A stretch of 62,355 nucleotides of DNA from Oscillospiraceae bacterium (GCA_015069165.1 SVJD01000008.1:1-62355); one strand, 5' to 3'; positions 41,357-50,117 are shown, counted from the stretch's first letter. Numbers and translations: made by a program. Notes: generated from the letters alone by a model not told the origin.

Positions 41357-41400
41357 TTTGGGATATCCCAAAACGGGCAAAGTCGGAATATCCCGACTTT
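41357..41400. repeat. Two adjacent palindromes upstream of the XRE-DUF3990 promoter
   Basis: TTTGGGATATCCCAAA (41357-41372, perfect) and AAAGTCGG-AATATC-CCGACTTT (41379-41400). Confidence 0.65.
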
Positions 41401-41566
41401 GGTATGAAGGGACCGTTTTACAGACGAGAAGGAAGTTTTCAAAATGAACTCCAAGGATATGTAGAAAGGTTGCAGAAATGCATACTCAAAGATTGTGGCA
41501 GGCAGGATTTAGGTATAGCGGACAACCATCCCCGCATATGGTAGGTACAAAGGGGAGGTACTCGGT

Positions 41567-41788
41567 ATGAAGACATTTGCACCGATTAACATAGTTGTCC
41601 ACTATCCCAAAACGGAAGAAGGGTGGCGGGAACTGAGACGCCGTATGGCGATCATTCACGCAGATGCGGTACTTAACAGCATATCCAAACTAAACTGTCC
41701 TGCGTCACAAAAGGAAAGACTGCTGCAGGCGATCATCGACGATACGAAAGCACAGATCAAAGCCGAAAACGCAGCAAAATCAAACTAA
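41567..41788 (+). CDS. Small conserved-looking protein, 73 aa (candidate recombination directionality factor or accessory protein)
   Basis: ATG with GGGGAGG RBS; followed directly by a terminator; the only clear plus-strand gene in the element. Confidence 0.65.
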   Translation: MKTFAPINIVVHYPKTEEGWRELRRRMAIIHADAVLNSISKLNCPASQKERLLQAIIDDTKAQIKAENAAKSN

Positions 41789-41789
41789 G

Positions 41790-41818
41790 GTAAAGCCGCT
41801 CCACCCGGAGCGGCTTTA
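41790..41818. terminator. Bidirectional hairpin terminator
   Basis: AAAGCCGCTCC-ACCC-GGAGCGGCTTT. Confidence 0.75.
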
Positions 41819-41822
41819 CTGT

Positions 41823-42401
41823 TTATGTAGAGATTCTGTCTTTGAAATATTTCTCCCAAGACTTCAAACTGACCACCTTTCTGCCGCTTTCCCAATCCTG
41901 CAGGCATCGGATAGGGATGCCCATCTGTCGGGCAAAGGGCTTCTGTCCCAAGCCGTAGGCCGCCCTATATTCTTGAATCTGTCGGACTTGTCCATCACAC
42001 AGAAAGCGGTTATATCCGTCCAATAAATCATATACGGGAATTTCAAAGATCGTTGCCAGCTTGTACGCAGTGGTCTTGTTAAAAGAATTGAGATTGCCGG
42101 TTTCCAAATTGATATATGTATTGCGGGAGATCCCCACCATCCGTGCCACCTCCTTCTGCATCAGCCCAAGACGGTGACGGCAGAAGCGCAGACGGTCAGG
42201 GATATTGTCGATGTCCTCGTAGCTCCCGTACTGCTTGTTGAAAAGCTGAGCCTCCAAAAGCTTGCGCGGCGCCATCAGACGAAACGTATGTATGTAAAGG
42301 AGGGCGTGTCGAAGCTTACCGTCCTCCCGGCAGGTCATAATGTACACGCCATCACCCAAAGGGTGCAAGATATGCCACTTACACCTAACCTTTTGGTTCA
42401 A
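41823..42401 (-). CDS. HTH (XRE-like) protein at the element end; start uncertain (TTG 42401 or ATG 42338/42275)
   Basis: IPDRLRFCRHRLGLMQKEVARMVGISRNTYINLETGNLNSFNKTTAYKLATIFEIPVYDLL, plus a second HTH-like C-terminal region. Confidence 0.7.
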   Translation of the reverse strand: MNQKVRCKWHILHPLGDGVYIMTCREDGKLRHALLYIHTFRLMAPRKLLEAQLFNKQYGSYEDIDNIPDRLRFCRHRLGLMQKEVARMVGISRNTYINLETGNLNSFNKTTAYKLATIFEIPVYDLLDGYNRFLCDGQVRQIQEYRAAYGLGQKPFARQMGIPIRCLQDWESGRKVVSLKSWEKYFKDRIST

Positions 42402-42416
42402 AAACCCATCCGCGAG
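42401..42416. repeat. Subterminal inverted repeat arm AAAACCCAT-N2-GCGAG
   Basis: Partner of 29769-29786. Confidence 0.75.
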
Positions 42417-42423
42417 AGGGTTG

Positions 42424-42427
42424 CATT
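42424..42427. other. Recombination core at the 5'-sigK junction (CATT plus / AATG minus)
   Basis: ATAGAC-AATG-CAACCC on minus; in frame with 29758-29761. Confidence 0.75.
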
Positions 42428-42718
42428 GTCTATGCATCTAACTGCATAAGTTCCTATTTTATTGCCTTTTTCTGCCTTGAAAGTGGACACTGCCTTTATG
42501 AGGCCAATCGTTCCGACGGAAATCAATTCTTCCATGGGCAGTACCGGCGATACGTACTTTTTGGCAACGTGCGCAACAAGGCGCAAATTGTGTTCTATAA
42601 GTATATTTCTTGATTGTTCGCGTTCTTTTTCTGTGCCGTTAAAGTATTTATCTATGCAATTTGCTTCTTCTTCGTCACTTAAAGGTTTAGGGAAAAGATT
42701 GTTGCCCGAATAATTCAT
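42424..42718 (-). pseudogene. sigK: 5' half of interrupted sigK (exon-like fragment; unexcised frame ends at 42398)
   Basis: MNYSGNNLFPKPLSDEEEANCIDKYFNG...RNILIEHNLRLVAHVAKKYVSP...EELISVGTIGLIKAVSTFKAEKGNKIGTYAVRCID; ATG 42718 after GGGTGAG. Confidence 0.93.
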
Positions 42719-42881
42719 GTGCTCACCCACAAAACATTCTCTATAGGCAATATATGAATAACTCAGACTTGTTTGTGTCTGTCAGAATGTAAAAACAATC
42801 GCAAAAGAGTATAAAATATAGTTAAAAATTAGGTTGTATTTATCCTAATTCCGGGATATAATAATAACAGAGGTGATAAAA

Positions 42882-43133
42882 ATGATGGTTAACACTAATT
42901 ATTTAGTTCCCATGACTGAGGCCAATCAAAATTTTTCAAGAGTCGTTCGAATCGTTGATGAAAGCGGTTTGGCTGTTATTTTGAAAAATAATAAACCAAA
43001 ATATGTTGTTGTTGATTTTGATGAGTATGATAATATCGCGTCTGCCATGCAAATGCGTAAAGCAATAATTGACGGTATTGCAGACAATATCATCGATGAA
43101 AATATGGAAGCCTTTTTGGAGTTGGCTAAATAA
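42882..43133 (+). CDS. Phd/YefM-type antitoxin
   Basis: VPMTEANQNFSRVVRIVDESGLAVILKNNKPKYVVVDFDEYD. Confidence 0.85.
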   Translation: MMVNTNYLVPMTEANQNFSRVVRIVDESGLAVILKNNKPKYVVVDFDEYDNIASAMQMRKAIIDGIADNIIDENMEAFLELAK

Positions 43134-43510
43134 TGATACTTTTAACTGTAGAAGAAATAACCGCACTCCACAACAAACTGATTGACCGTACAGGTGGCAC
43201 TCATGGACTTCGCGACCAAAGTTTATTAGAGTCTGCGATTTATAGTGCTATATCCGGTTTTGATGGTAGCGAAGCATATCCAACCATTGAGGAAAAAGCA
43301 GCTCGTCTTATGTACTCACTTACTAATAATCACGCTTTTGTAGATGGAAATAAGCGCATTGGTGTATTTACAATGTTGATGACTTTACAACTCAACAACG
43401 TAAAAATTAATTACACACAAGCCGAACTAATTTCTCTTGGACTTTCGCTTGCAGAGGGAAAAACCGGATATATCGAAATTCTTGATTGGATAACAAAACA
43501 CAAAATTTAA
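43133..43510 (+). CDS. Doc/Fic-type death-on-curing toxin
   Basis: Fic motif HAFVDGNKRIG; LRDQSLLESAIYSA; overlaps the antitoxin stop. Confidence 0.9.
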   Translation: MILLTVEEITALHNKLIDRTGGTHGLRDQSLLESAIYSAISGFDGSEAYPTIEEKAARLMYSLTNNHAFVDGNKRIGVFTMLMTLQLNNVKINYTQAELISLGLSLAEGKTGYIEILDWITKHKI

Positions 43511-44418
43511 TACTCTCCCCACTCCTCTGGCGGCTCTACTTCAAACACCATTTTTTCCTTTAAAATCGGGTGTATAATTTCTATTTTATATGCATGGAGC
43601 AACTGATGCGGCGCGCTGAAATCATTTCCGTAAAGCGTGTCGCCGATTATCGGGAAGCCGGAATAACTGCTATGTAATCTGATTTGGTGTGTGCGACCTG
43701 TTTCAAGCAGATATTCAACTATCGCATATTCAGAATTCTTCTGAAAATCACAGCGCACGCCGAGAGTTTTGTAGTGAGTTACCGCCCGGGCTCCCCCAGG
43801 ATCTATTTTCCTTTTAATTATGCTGTCATAATCTCTCATAATCGGCGCATCTATAGTTCCGGAAGGCTTTGCAGGTGCCGGACTGACTGTCGCTAAATAA
43901 TATTTTTTCATTATTCCTTGCTGGCTCTGGAGTTTTAAAGCCTCTTGAACATATCCGTTTCGGGCAATTATCACAATCCCCGTAGTGTCCTTATCAAGTC
44001 TTCCCACAAGGTGCGCATCTGTAAAAATACCCTTTTTTTGCCAATAATGTAAAAGGTAATTAAGTAATGTGCCGCTTTGATGGCTGCAGGTTGGATGAAT
44101 TACCATATTCGCAGGTTTATTCAGAACTATAAAAGCATCATCCTCATACAAAATGTCAAGCTCGCCTTCCTCCGGTTTTATCTCCGGCGGAACAATATCC
44201 GGCATACTTTCAAGACAATTTAAAAGAGCAACAACCGTCTGACCCGCCGAGACTTTTGCCGTACCCCAAACAACTTCGCCGTCAAGCAATATACCTCTGT
44301 TGTATTTGAGCACTTTAATCATTCCGGCGGCAATACCAAGACGCTCTTTTAACAATTCTTGAACTTCAAGCCCTTCGTCTTTTTCCTCTGCAACGTATAT
44401 AAGCCTATCCGTACACAT
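43507..44418 (-). CDS. RluA-family pseudouridine synthase
   Basis: HLVGRLDKDTTGIVIIARN; TGRTHQIRLHSSYSGFPIIGDTLYG. Confidence 0.92.
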   Translation of the reverse strand: MCTDRLIYVAEEKDEGLEVQELLKERLGIAAGMIKVLKYNRGILLDGEVVWGTAKVSAGQTVVALLNCLESMPDIVPPEIKPEEGELDILYEDDAFIVLNKPANMVIHPTCSHQSGTLLNYLLHYWQKKGIFTDAHLVGRLDKDTTGIVIIARNGYVQEALKLQSQQGIMKKYYLATVSPAPAKPSGTIDAPIMRDYDSIIKRKIDPGGARAVTHYKTLGVRCDFQKNSEYAIVEYLLETGRTHQIRLHSSYSGFPIIGDTLYGNDFSAPHQLLHAYKIEIIHPILKEKMVFEVEPPEEWGEY

Positions 44419-46178
44419 CAATTTTCGCCCTCCGGTGCATCACTGGGACGAATGGTGATAGTTTTATAATTTACATAATTTACCATTCCCGGTCTTCCTC
44501 CGGGTTGTTTTTTAACATGTTTGACCCTCGTATAATCCACGTCTGTCTTACTCGTGTTTCTTGCACTGCTGTACCATGCGGCCAAACTGGCGGCACATTC
44601 TACACTGTGTGCCGTAATTTGTCCCGAATGTTCGCTTGTACATAAAATAACGTGGGAACCGGGTGCATTTTTAATATGAAACCACACATCGTCAGGTTTA
44701 GCTGTTTTACACGTAAGTTTTTCATTTTGAAGATTGTTTTTACCGATTAAAATCGTATATCCGTCTTTGGTACAATACTCTTGCGGTCGGCTTATCGGTG
44801 CACTTTCTTGGCGTTTTTTGGAATTTTTACCGTTTTTTTCTCGTTTTATATAACCTTCCTCCGTAAGCTCACGACGAATTTCGTCAATTTCCGCCACATC
44901 TGTATTATTCTCAAGAAGTACCGCAACACTTTGCAAGTATTCCGTTTCATTCAAACATTCTTCAAGGTATTTTTCTGCATTTTCATTTGCAGATTTGTTT
45001 TTTCTGTACTTTTTAAAGAACATTTGAGCATTTTGCGACACGGTTTTGTTTTTATCAAGCTCAATAATAACTTCCGGCATGCTTTCTTCGTAATAATTTA
45101 TCGCAGTTACTTTTTCTTCATATTCAGAATACCGATACATATTGGCTGTCAAAATTTCCCCGAATTGTTTATATTTCTCAAAATCGGCAGTTTCTTCGAT
45201 AGTTTTGCTGTGAATTTGTATTTTTTTACTGCATTTTTCCATGGCGGAATTAACATTTTTCATTACTGCCGCGCGTTTTTGTTTTAACCTGTCATCGCTG
45301 TCTTTTTCTGTATAAAAATCATCCAGCATTAAATTCACAGTACTGTATTTTTTTACTGAAGAAGCCTTTTGCTCGGCTGTTTCAAGAACGACTTGCGCAC
45401 AATGAAAGTCTTTACCGTCAATTATAACCGGTTTGTATTCTTTTTTGCTGATATTACTGCAACAAAAAGCAACTTCGCCATTCAAGGAAGAAATTTCCTC
45501 ATCTGTCAAATCGCCGTAATTTTTATTATGCAAAACACCTGCTTTTTCGCAAATCGCCTTACAAAGCATGGGACTGAATCCCGAAATTTGATTTAATATT
45601 GCTTTACTTGCCGAAATACTGCTTTGATTTTCTTTTTCTGTATCTATTTGTGTAAATTCTTCCGGTTTAATTTTATTTTGCTTGGGCGGGAACATATATA
45701 TTCTTCCCGGCATTACTTCACGCACCGAGCTCATATCTTCGTCAACGCGCTTGATTGAGTCAAAAATAGTGCCGTTTTCCGAAGTTAAAATTATGTTACT
45801 GTATTTTCCCATTATTTCGGCAATCAGTTTTTTTGTTACTATATCTCCCATTTCATTGTGAGTTTCCACCGTGAGCGTAACAATTCTGTCATAACCCTCT
45901 TGAGTAAGTGCCAAAATTTTACCGCTTTGTATGTGTTTACGCAAAACCATCGCAAAAGGCGGCGCTATCAAAGGATTTTCTTTTTTGCTTTTAGTAAGAT
46001 GTATTCGCGGATTTTCAGGATTTGCGCTGATTAAAAGTCTGTATTTTTCCCCACGCGAATGACACAGCAGCGTTATTTCGTATCGCCCTGTTTGAAAAAC
46101 TTTTTCTATTCTGCCGCCTTCGAGCAGACCGTTTATTTCCCAAACGGCCCCACTGAGTACGATTCCGTCAAATGGCAT
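44418..46178 (-). CDS. rqcH: RqcH/NFACT ribosome-associated quality control protein
   Basis: MPFDGIVLSGAVWEINGLLEGGRIEKVFQ; NLQNEKLTCKTAKPDDVWFHIKNAPGSHVIL. Confidence 0.92.
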   Translation of the reverse strand: MPFDGIVLSGAVWEINGLLEGGRIEKVFQTGRYEITLLCHSRGEKYRLLISANPENPRIHLTKSKKENPLIAPPFAMVLRKHIQSGKILALTQEGYDRIVTLTVETHNEMGDIVTKKLIAEIMGKYSNIILTSENGTIFDSIKRVDEDMSSVREVMPGRIYMFPPKQNKIKPEEFTQIDTEKENQSSISASKAILNQISGFSPMLCKAICEKAGVLHNKNYGDLTDEEISSLNGEVAFCCSNISKKEYKPVIIDGKDFHCAQVVLETAEQKASSVKKYSTVNLMLDDFYTEKDSDDRLKQKRAAVMKNVNSAMEKCSKKIQIHSKTIEETADFEKYKQFGEILTANMYRYSEYEEKVTAINYYEESMPEVIIELDKNKTVSQNAQMFFKKYRKNKSANENAEKYLEECLNETEYLQSVAVLLENNTDVAEIDEIRRELTEEGYIKREKNGKNSKKRQESAPISRPQEYCTKDGYTILIGKNNLQNEKLTCKTAKPDDVWFHIKNAPGSHVILCTSEHSGQITAHSVECAASLAAWYSSARNTSKTDVDYTRVKHVKKQPGGRPGMVNYVNYKTITIRPSDAPEGEN

Positions 46179-46265
46179 TGTCGCGCCCTCCTGAAAACCT
46201 TAATAATAAATAAAATTATAGCACAGTAATACATAAATAGACAATTCTATTTTGCGGCGAGTTAT

Positions 46266-46299
46266 CTTTTTGTCCCTTTTTCGTTTTCGAGACAAAAAG
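46266..46299. repeat. Hairpin CTTTTTGTC...GACAAAAAG resembling the repeat unit at 51518-51758
   Basis: 9-bp perfect stem. Confidence 0.5.
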
Positions 46300-46407
46300 T
46301 ATAAAGTTACTTAAATTTTAAATTTTCCAAGATTTATTTTGCACTATCTGATACAATATAGTATATACTAAAAGTAGTCTTTCCCATTTAAGAAAGTAGG
46401 TGTTTGT

Positions 46408-47139
46408 GTGCAAAATTTATTGAAATGGGACTATGCCCACAGAGGTCTTCACGACAAAAGTGCCGGCATTCCGGAGAACAGTCTTGCTGCTTTTAAAGCC
46501 GCCTGCGATTCAGGCTACGGAGCCGAACTTGATGTTCATCTTTTAAAAGATAATTCGTTGGCGGTAATTCACGATTCTTCATTGCTTCGTACAACGGGAA
46601 AAGACGGAAATGCAGAAGATTTAACACATTCCGAATTAAAAAACTATTTTCTTGAAGGTACAACGGAAACTATTCCTGCTTTTGAAGACGTACTTTCAAT
46701 TTTTGAAGGACACGCACCGCTTATTATCGAATTGAAAACCTCCGGCAAAAATACCGCACAGTTATGTAAAGCAGTATGTGAAGTGTTAGACAATTATAAA
46801 GGAGTTTTTTGCATAGAATCTTTTGACCCTCGCTGTCTAAGGTGGCTCCGCCGCCACAGGCCTCATTTTTTGCGCGGTCAATTATCACAGAATTTTATTA
46901 AAAGGCCCTCAGGTTTTGGTAAAATTGTCGATTTTTTACTGACATTGTTAGTTCCGAATATTTTTACGCGCCCGGATTTTATCGCTTATCACCACAGTGA
47001 TACAAAGGATTTCGGATTCCGTTTGGCAACAAAACTTTTCAAAAAACAAGGTGTAGTGTGGACTGTCACAAAGCGTTCCGACTACGAAAAAGCCAAAAAA
47101 GAGAAATATATGGTAATTTTTGAAGGGTTCAAACCGTAA
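46408..47139 (+). CDS. Glycerophosphodiester phosphodiesterase family protein
   Basis: YAHRGLHDKSAGIPENSLAAFKAACDSGYGAELDVHLLKD. Confidence 0.9.
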   Translation: MQNLLKWDYAHRGLHDKSAGIPENSLAAFKAACDSGYGAELDVHLLKDNSLAVIHDSSLLRTTGKDGNAEDLTHSELKNYFLEGTTETIPAFEDVLSIFEGHAPLIIELKTSGKNTAQLCKAVCEVLDNYKGVFCIESFDPRCLRWLRRHRPHFLRGQLSQNFIKRPSGFGKIVDFLLTLLVPNIFTRPDFIAYHHSDTKDFGFRLATKLFKKQGVVWTVTKRSDYEKAKKEKYMVIFEGFKP

Positions 47140-47374
47140 AGGCAAAATCTTCATCACATTTTAATGTTCTACTCACAAAAGCTTCATCTTTAGCTGCCTC
47201 TTGCATCATTGCCGTATATTTATTTTTCCTTATTTGCACAAGATAAGATTCAACGGCTTGGTAAATTGCCAAATCAATAGAAGCAACTTGTTCAGTTTGC
47301 ACAAGTTTTTTTAACTCATCAACAAAGGATGCAGGTAAAGTTAAGGCACATTGTGTCATTTCTGTAGGATTCAT
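47129..47374 (-). CDS. Small putative antitoxin-like protein
   Basis: 81 aa, good RBS GAGGAGATGAG; sequence resembles relB/RHH-type small proteins. Confidence 0.5.
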   Translation of the reverse strand: MNPTEMTQCALTLPASFVDELKKLVQTEQVASIDLAIYQAVESYLVQIRKNKYTAMMQEAAKDEAFVSRTLKCDEDFAFTV

Positions 47375-47523
47375 TATATCTCATCTCCTCTATGATGATT
47401 TTTTTGATGCATTTTTACGCATCTTTTTGTGACATCGTTGTGCAAAATTAGGTTATTTACTTTATGCCATAAATATGGTTTAATGTCAGTAGATAAACTT
47501 AAATTTAATGAGGGGGCTTCTGT

Positions 47524-47889
47524 ATGAAAAAATTTACAGTATGTGCATTGGTATTACTCTGCGTTATATCTATGACAAGTTGCAACAATATATCTGAATA
47601 CTTGACAGAAGACGAAGGTATTCAATTTCTTATTTTGCCGATTTCCAAATCTCGTGTGCGAATTGACGAACAACACAAGGAACACATAGACGATATTGAT
47701 ATAGATATGCTGATGGCAGCAGAAGAAAAAATCAATGAACAAGTTTCCCGACATCCTGAAAATTCAGCAATTTTTTTATCAATAAACGACGAAGGATATC
47801 TGTGTCTTTGTGCGGAGATAATTGTGGAAAACCCATCTTCAGCCTTAGGCCATGAGCACAAGTTTTTTCGCGAACGAATAACAAAATAA
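47524..47889 (+). CDS. Small lipoprotein, unknown function
   Basis: Signal peptide plus lipobox MTSC. Confidence 0.6.
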   Translation: MKKFTVCALVLLCVISMTSCNNISEYLTEDEGIQFLILPISKSRVRIDEQHKEHIDDIDIDMLMAAEEKINEQVSRHPENSAIFLSINDEGYLCLCAEIIVENPSSALGHEHKFFRERITK

Positions 47890-47915
47890 AGTAACAAACA
47901 CTCTCTTTCAGCGTA

Positions 47916-48725
47916 TTATCCTTGTTGGCGGCTCCAATTTTTAGGAGAAACGCCGTATTGCGCCTTGAAACTTTTAGAAAAATAAAGGGGTTCTTTATAT
48001 CCGCACAGCGTAGCGAGGTCGTTTGTGTTGGTAATGCCGCTTTCTATTAAGGAGACAGCATAGCTCAGACGTTTTATTTTAAGGTATTCAGAAAAGTTAA
48101 TTCTTACCATTTTCTTGAAAGCAGCAGAAAAATATTTGGGGTTATATGAAAATTTTTCGCTTACAGTTCTTAAATTTATATCGCTGTCCGTGAAATTCCG
48201 GTCTACATATTGTTTTGCCCGAATTATGTTATTAGTCTTGTCGGAATAATCGCTTTCTTCGTTATTACGGCACACATAGCCGAATACATTTAAAATAAGC
48301 GCTTCACAGAAAAGGTCGCAATTAGTGTCGGTCGAAATATTTAATATATGTTCCCAATTTTCTGCAAGAAATTCGAAATTATGATACACCGGCTGCGTGT
48401 ACGAAACATTCAGACGTTGTAACAACGCTTGAGTACGAAGTCCTGTAAAACTGATGTACATATACTGCAATTCCTGTAAATTCTCAATGTAATATGCCTT
48501 TGCAGAGAATGTAAAAAAAATGTCGCCTTTGTTTATAGAAAAATCGCCGGAATGAGTGTGAAGAACGCCTTTTCCGTTTGTAACCAACCCAATAGTATAG
48601 GTAGAAGTGAGGATAAATTCTTGCTTAAAATTCGCTTCCTTTTCGTATACGAAATTTATAATATTCAAGCTGTCGTTATGTTTTTGTGTTCCTATAAATT
48701 TACAGATATTCATATCAATCACCAT
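47916..48725 (-). CDS. AraC-family transcriptional regulator
   Basis: C-terminal double HTH FSYNPKYFSAAFKKMVRINFSEYLKIKRLSYAV...YFSKSFKAQYGVSPKNW. Confidence 0.9.
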   Translation of the reverse strand: MVIDMNICKFIGTQKHNDSLNIINFVYEKEANFKQEFILTSTYTIGLVTNGKGVLHTHSGDFSINKGDIFFTFSAKAYYIENLQELQYMYISFTGLRTQALLQRLNVSYTQPVYHNFEFLAENWEHILNISTDTNCDLFCEALILNVFGYVCRNNEESDYSDKTNNIIRAKQYVDRNFTDSDINLRTVSEKFSYNPKYFSAAFKKMVRINFSEYLKIKRLSYAVSLIESGITNTNDLATLCGYKEPLYFSKSFKAQYGVSPKNWSRQQG

Positions 48726-48862
48726 AGTAAATATATCAAAGATACGAGTTTAATTCAATAAAAATATGGATTTTTTTCTTATTTTAATGGATATTTTCCA
48801 TTTTCAAAGACATAAATTTAATGCATAATAAAGGTATAGAATAATTTTGAGAGGCGAAACAT

Positions 48863-50113
48863 ATGACAAAGAAAAAGATTAGAGTAGGATTATTCGGTGT
48901 CGGCAGAGGTATGTTCCTTTGGAAATACTGCAAAAATTCCGAAAATGCCGAATTGGTTGCTATTTGCGATAAAAGCGAGATAGGTATTGCAAAGGCCAAA
49001 GAGCAAATAGCAGACAGCTCTGTAACATATTACAACGACTTCGATGAATTTATAAAGCATGATATGGATGCTGTATTTCTTGCAAACTACGCTACAGAGC
49101 ACGCACCTTTTGCCATAAAGGCAATGGAAGCAGGCAAAGATGTTGCCAGCGAAGTACTTCCCGTGCAAACAATGGCTCAAGCTGTTGCTCTCATTGAATG
49201 TGCAGAAAGAACCGGCAAAAAATACTGCTATTCCGAAAACTACTGCTATATGATAGGCCCTTATGAAATGAAAAAGCGTTATAAAAACGGTGATTTGGGC
49301 GAGTTTGAATACGGCGAAGGAGAATACATGCACAACTGTGAACCTGTATGGCACGAAATAACCTACGGTGAGCCCGACCATTGGAGAAATACAATGAGTG
49401 CATTTTTCTACTGTACTCATTCTGCAGGTCCTCTTTTACATATCACCGGGCAAAGGCCTGTCAAAGTTGTTGGTGTTGAAGGTCCGTTTAACGCACGTAT
49501 GGCGCGTATGGGTGCAAAAGCCGGAAATATGGCAATTGAAATTGCCACTTTGGAAAGCGGAGCAGTAATAAAGAGTATTCACGGCGTTGGTCCTTCCAAA
49601 AATTCAGTGTGGTATTCGATTTACGGAGCAAAAGGCCGCCTTGAAAATCCCAGAGAAGATGCGAAAAACGAAGGCGTTGTATACGCTGCATTAGATAAAA
49701 CCGAAGGCATAAGCGAAGGCGAAGTTCTCTGTTATAAGCCTGAGGACGAATTTTCCGAAAAGAGAGCTGCTTTTGATCACTGCGGCAGTGATTATGTTTG
49801 CTTGTGGAATATTTTCGAGCATTTTTTGGGTAACAAAGATGCCGATATAATCGATGTTTACGAAGCTATAGATATGTGGATGATTGGCTTTTTCGGCTAC
49901 ATTTCAGCAATGAACAATTCTGCAGCACAGGAAATTCCCGATCTTCGCCAAAAAGAAATGCGCAATATTTACAGGGATGACCGCCGTTGCACCAACCCTG
50001 AAATTGCTAAAGAACAACTTCTCCCGTCTTATTCTAAAGGAGAAATTGATATTGCACCCCAAATTTATACAGGACACAGAGAAAAATGGTTAGAAAAAAT
50101 TAACAAGGAGTAA
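48863..50113 (+). CDS. Gfo/Idh/MocA-family oxidoreductase
   Basis: IRVGLFGVGRGMFLWKYC...DAVFLANYATEHAPFAIKAMEAGKDVASE. Confidence 0.9.
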   Translation: MTKKKIRVGLFGVGRGMFLWKYCKNSENAELVAICDKSEIGIAKAKEQIADSSVTYYNDFDEFIKHDMDAVFLANYATEHAPFAIKAMEAGKDVASEVLPVQTMAQAVALIECAERTGKKYCYSENYCYMIGPYEMKKRYKNGDLGEFEYGEGEYMHNCEPVWHEITYGEPDHWRNTMSAFFYCTHSAGPLLHITGQRPVKVVGVEGPFNARMARMGAKAGNMAIEIATLESGAVIKSIHGVGPSKNSVWYSIYGAKGRLENPREDAKNEGVVYAALDKTEGISEGEVLCYKPEDEFSEKRAAFDHCGSDYVCLWNIFEHFLGNKDADIIDVYEAIDMWMIGFFGYISAMNNSAAQEIPDLRQKEMRNIYRDDRRCTNPEIAKEQLLPSYSKGEIDIAPQIYTGHREKWLEKINKE

Positions 50114-50117
50114 AACT

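Larger units (their letters stand above)
29758..42423. mobile_element. skin: skin-like (sigK intervening) element, 12,666 bp
   Basis: Splits sigK between RCID and NEILMY; AATG core (minus strand) at both junctions; terminal large serine recombinase; subterminal inverted repeats; joining restores the SigK frame. Confidence 0.92.

Noticed and set aside
47129-47374. Complete toxin-antitoxin pair at the small antitoxin-like gene
   Set aside because: No adjacent toxin ORF; neighbours are the GDPD gene (convergent overlap) and a lipoprotein.
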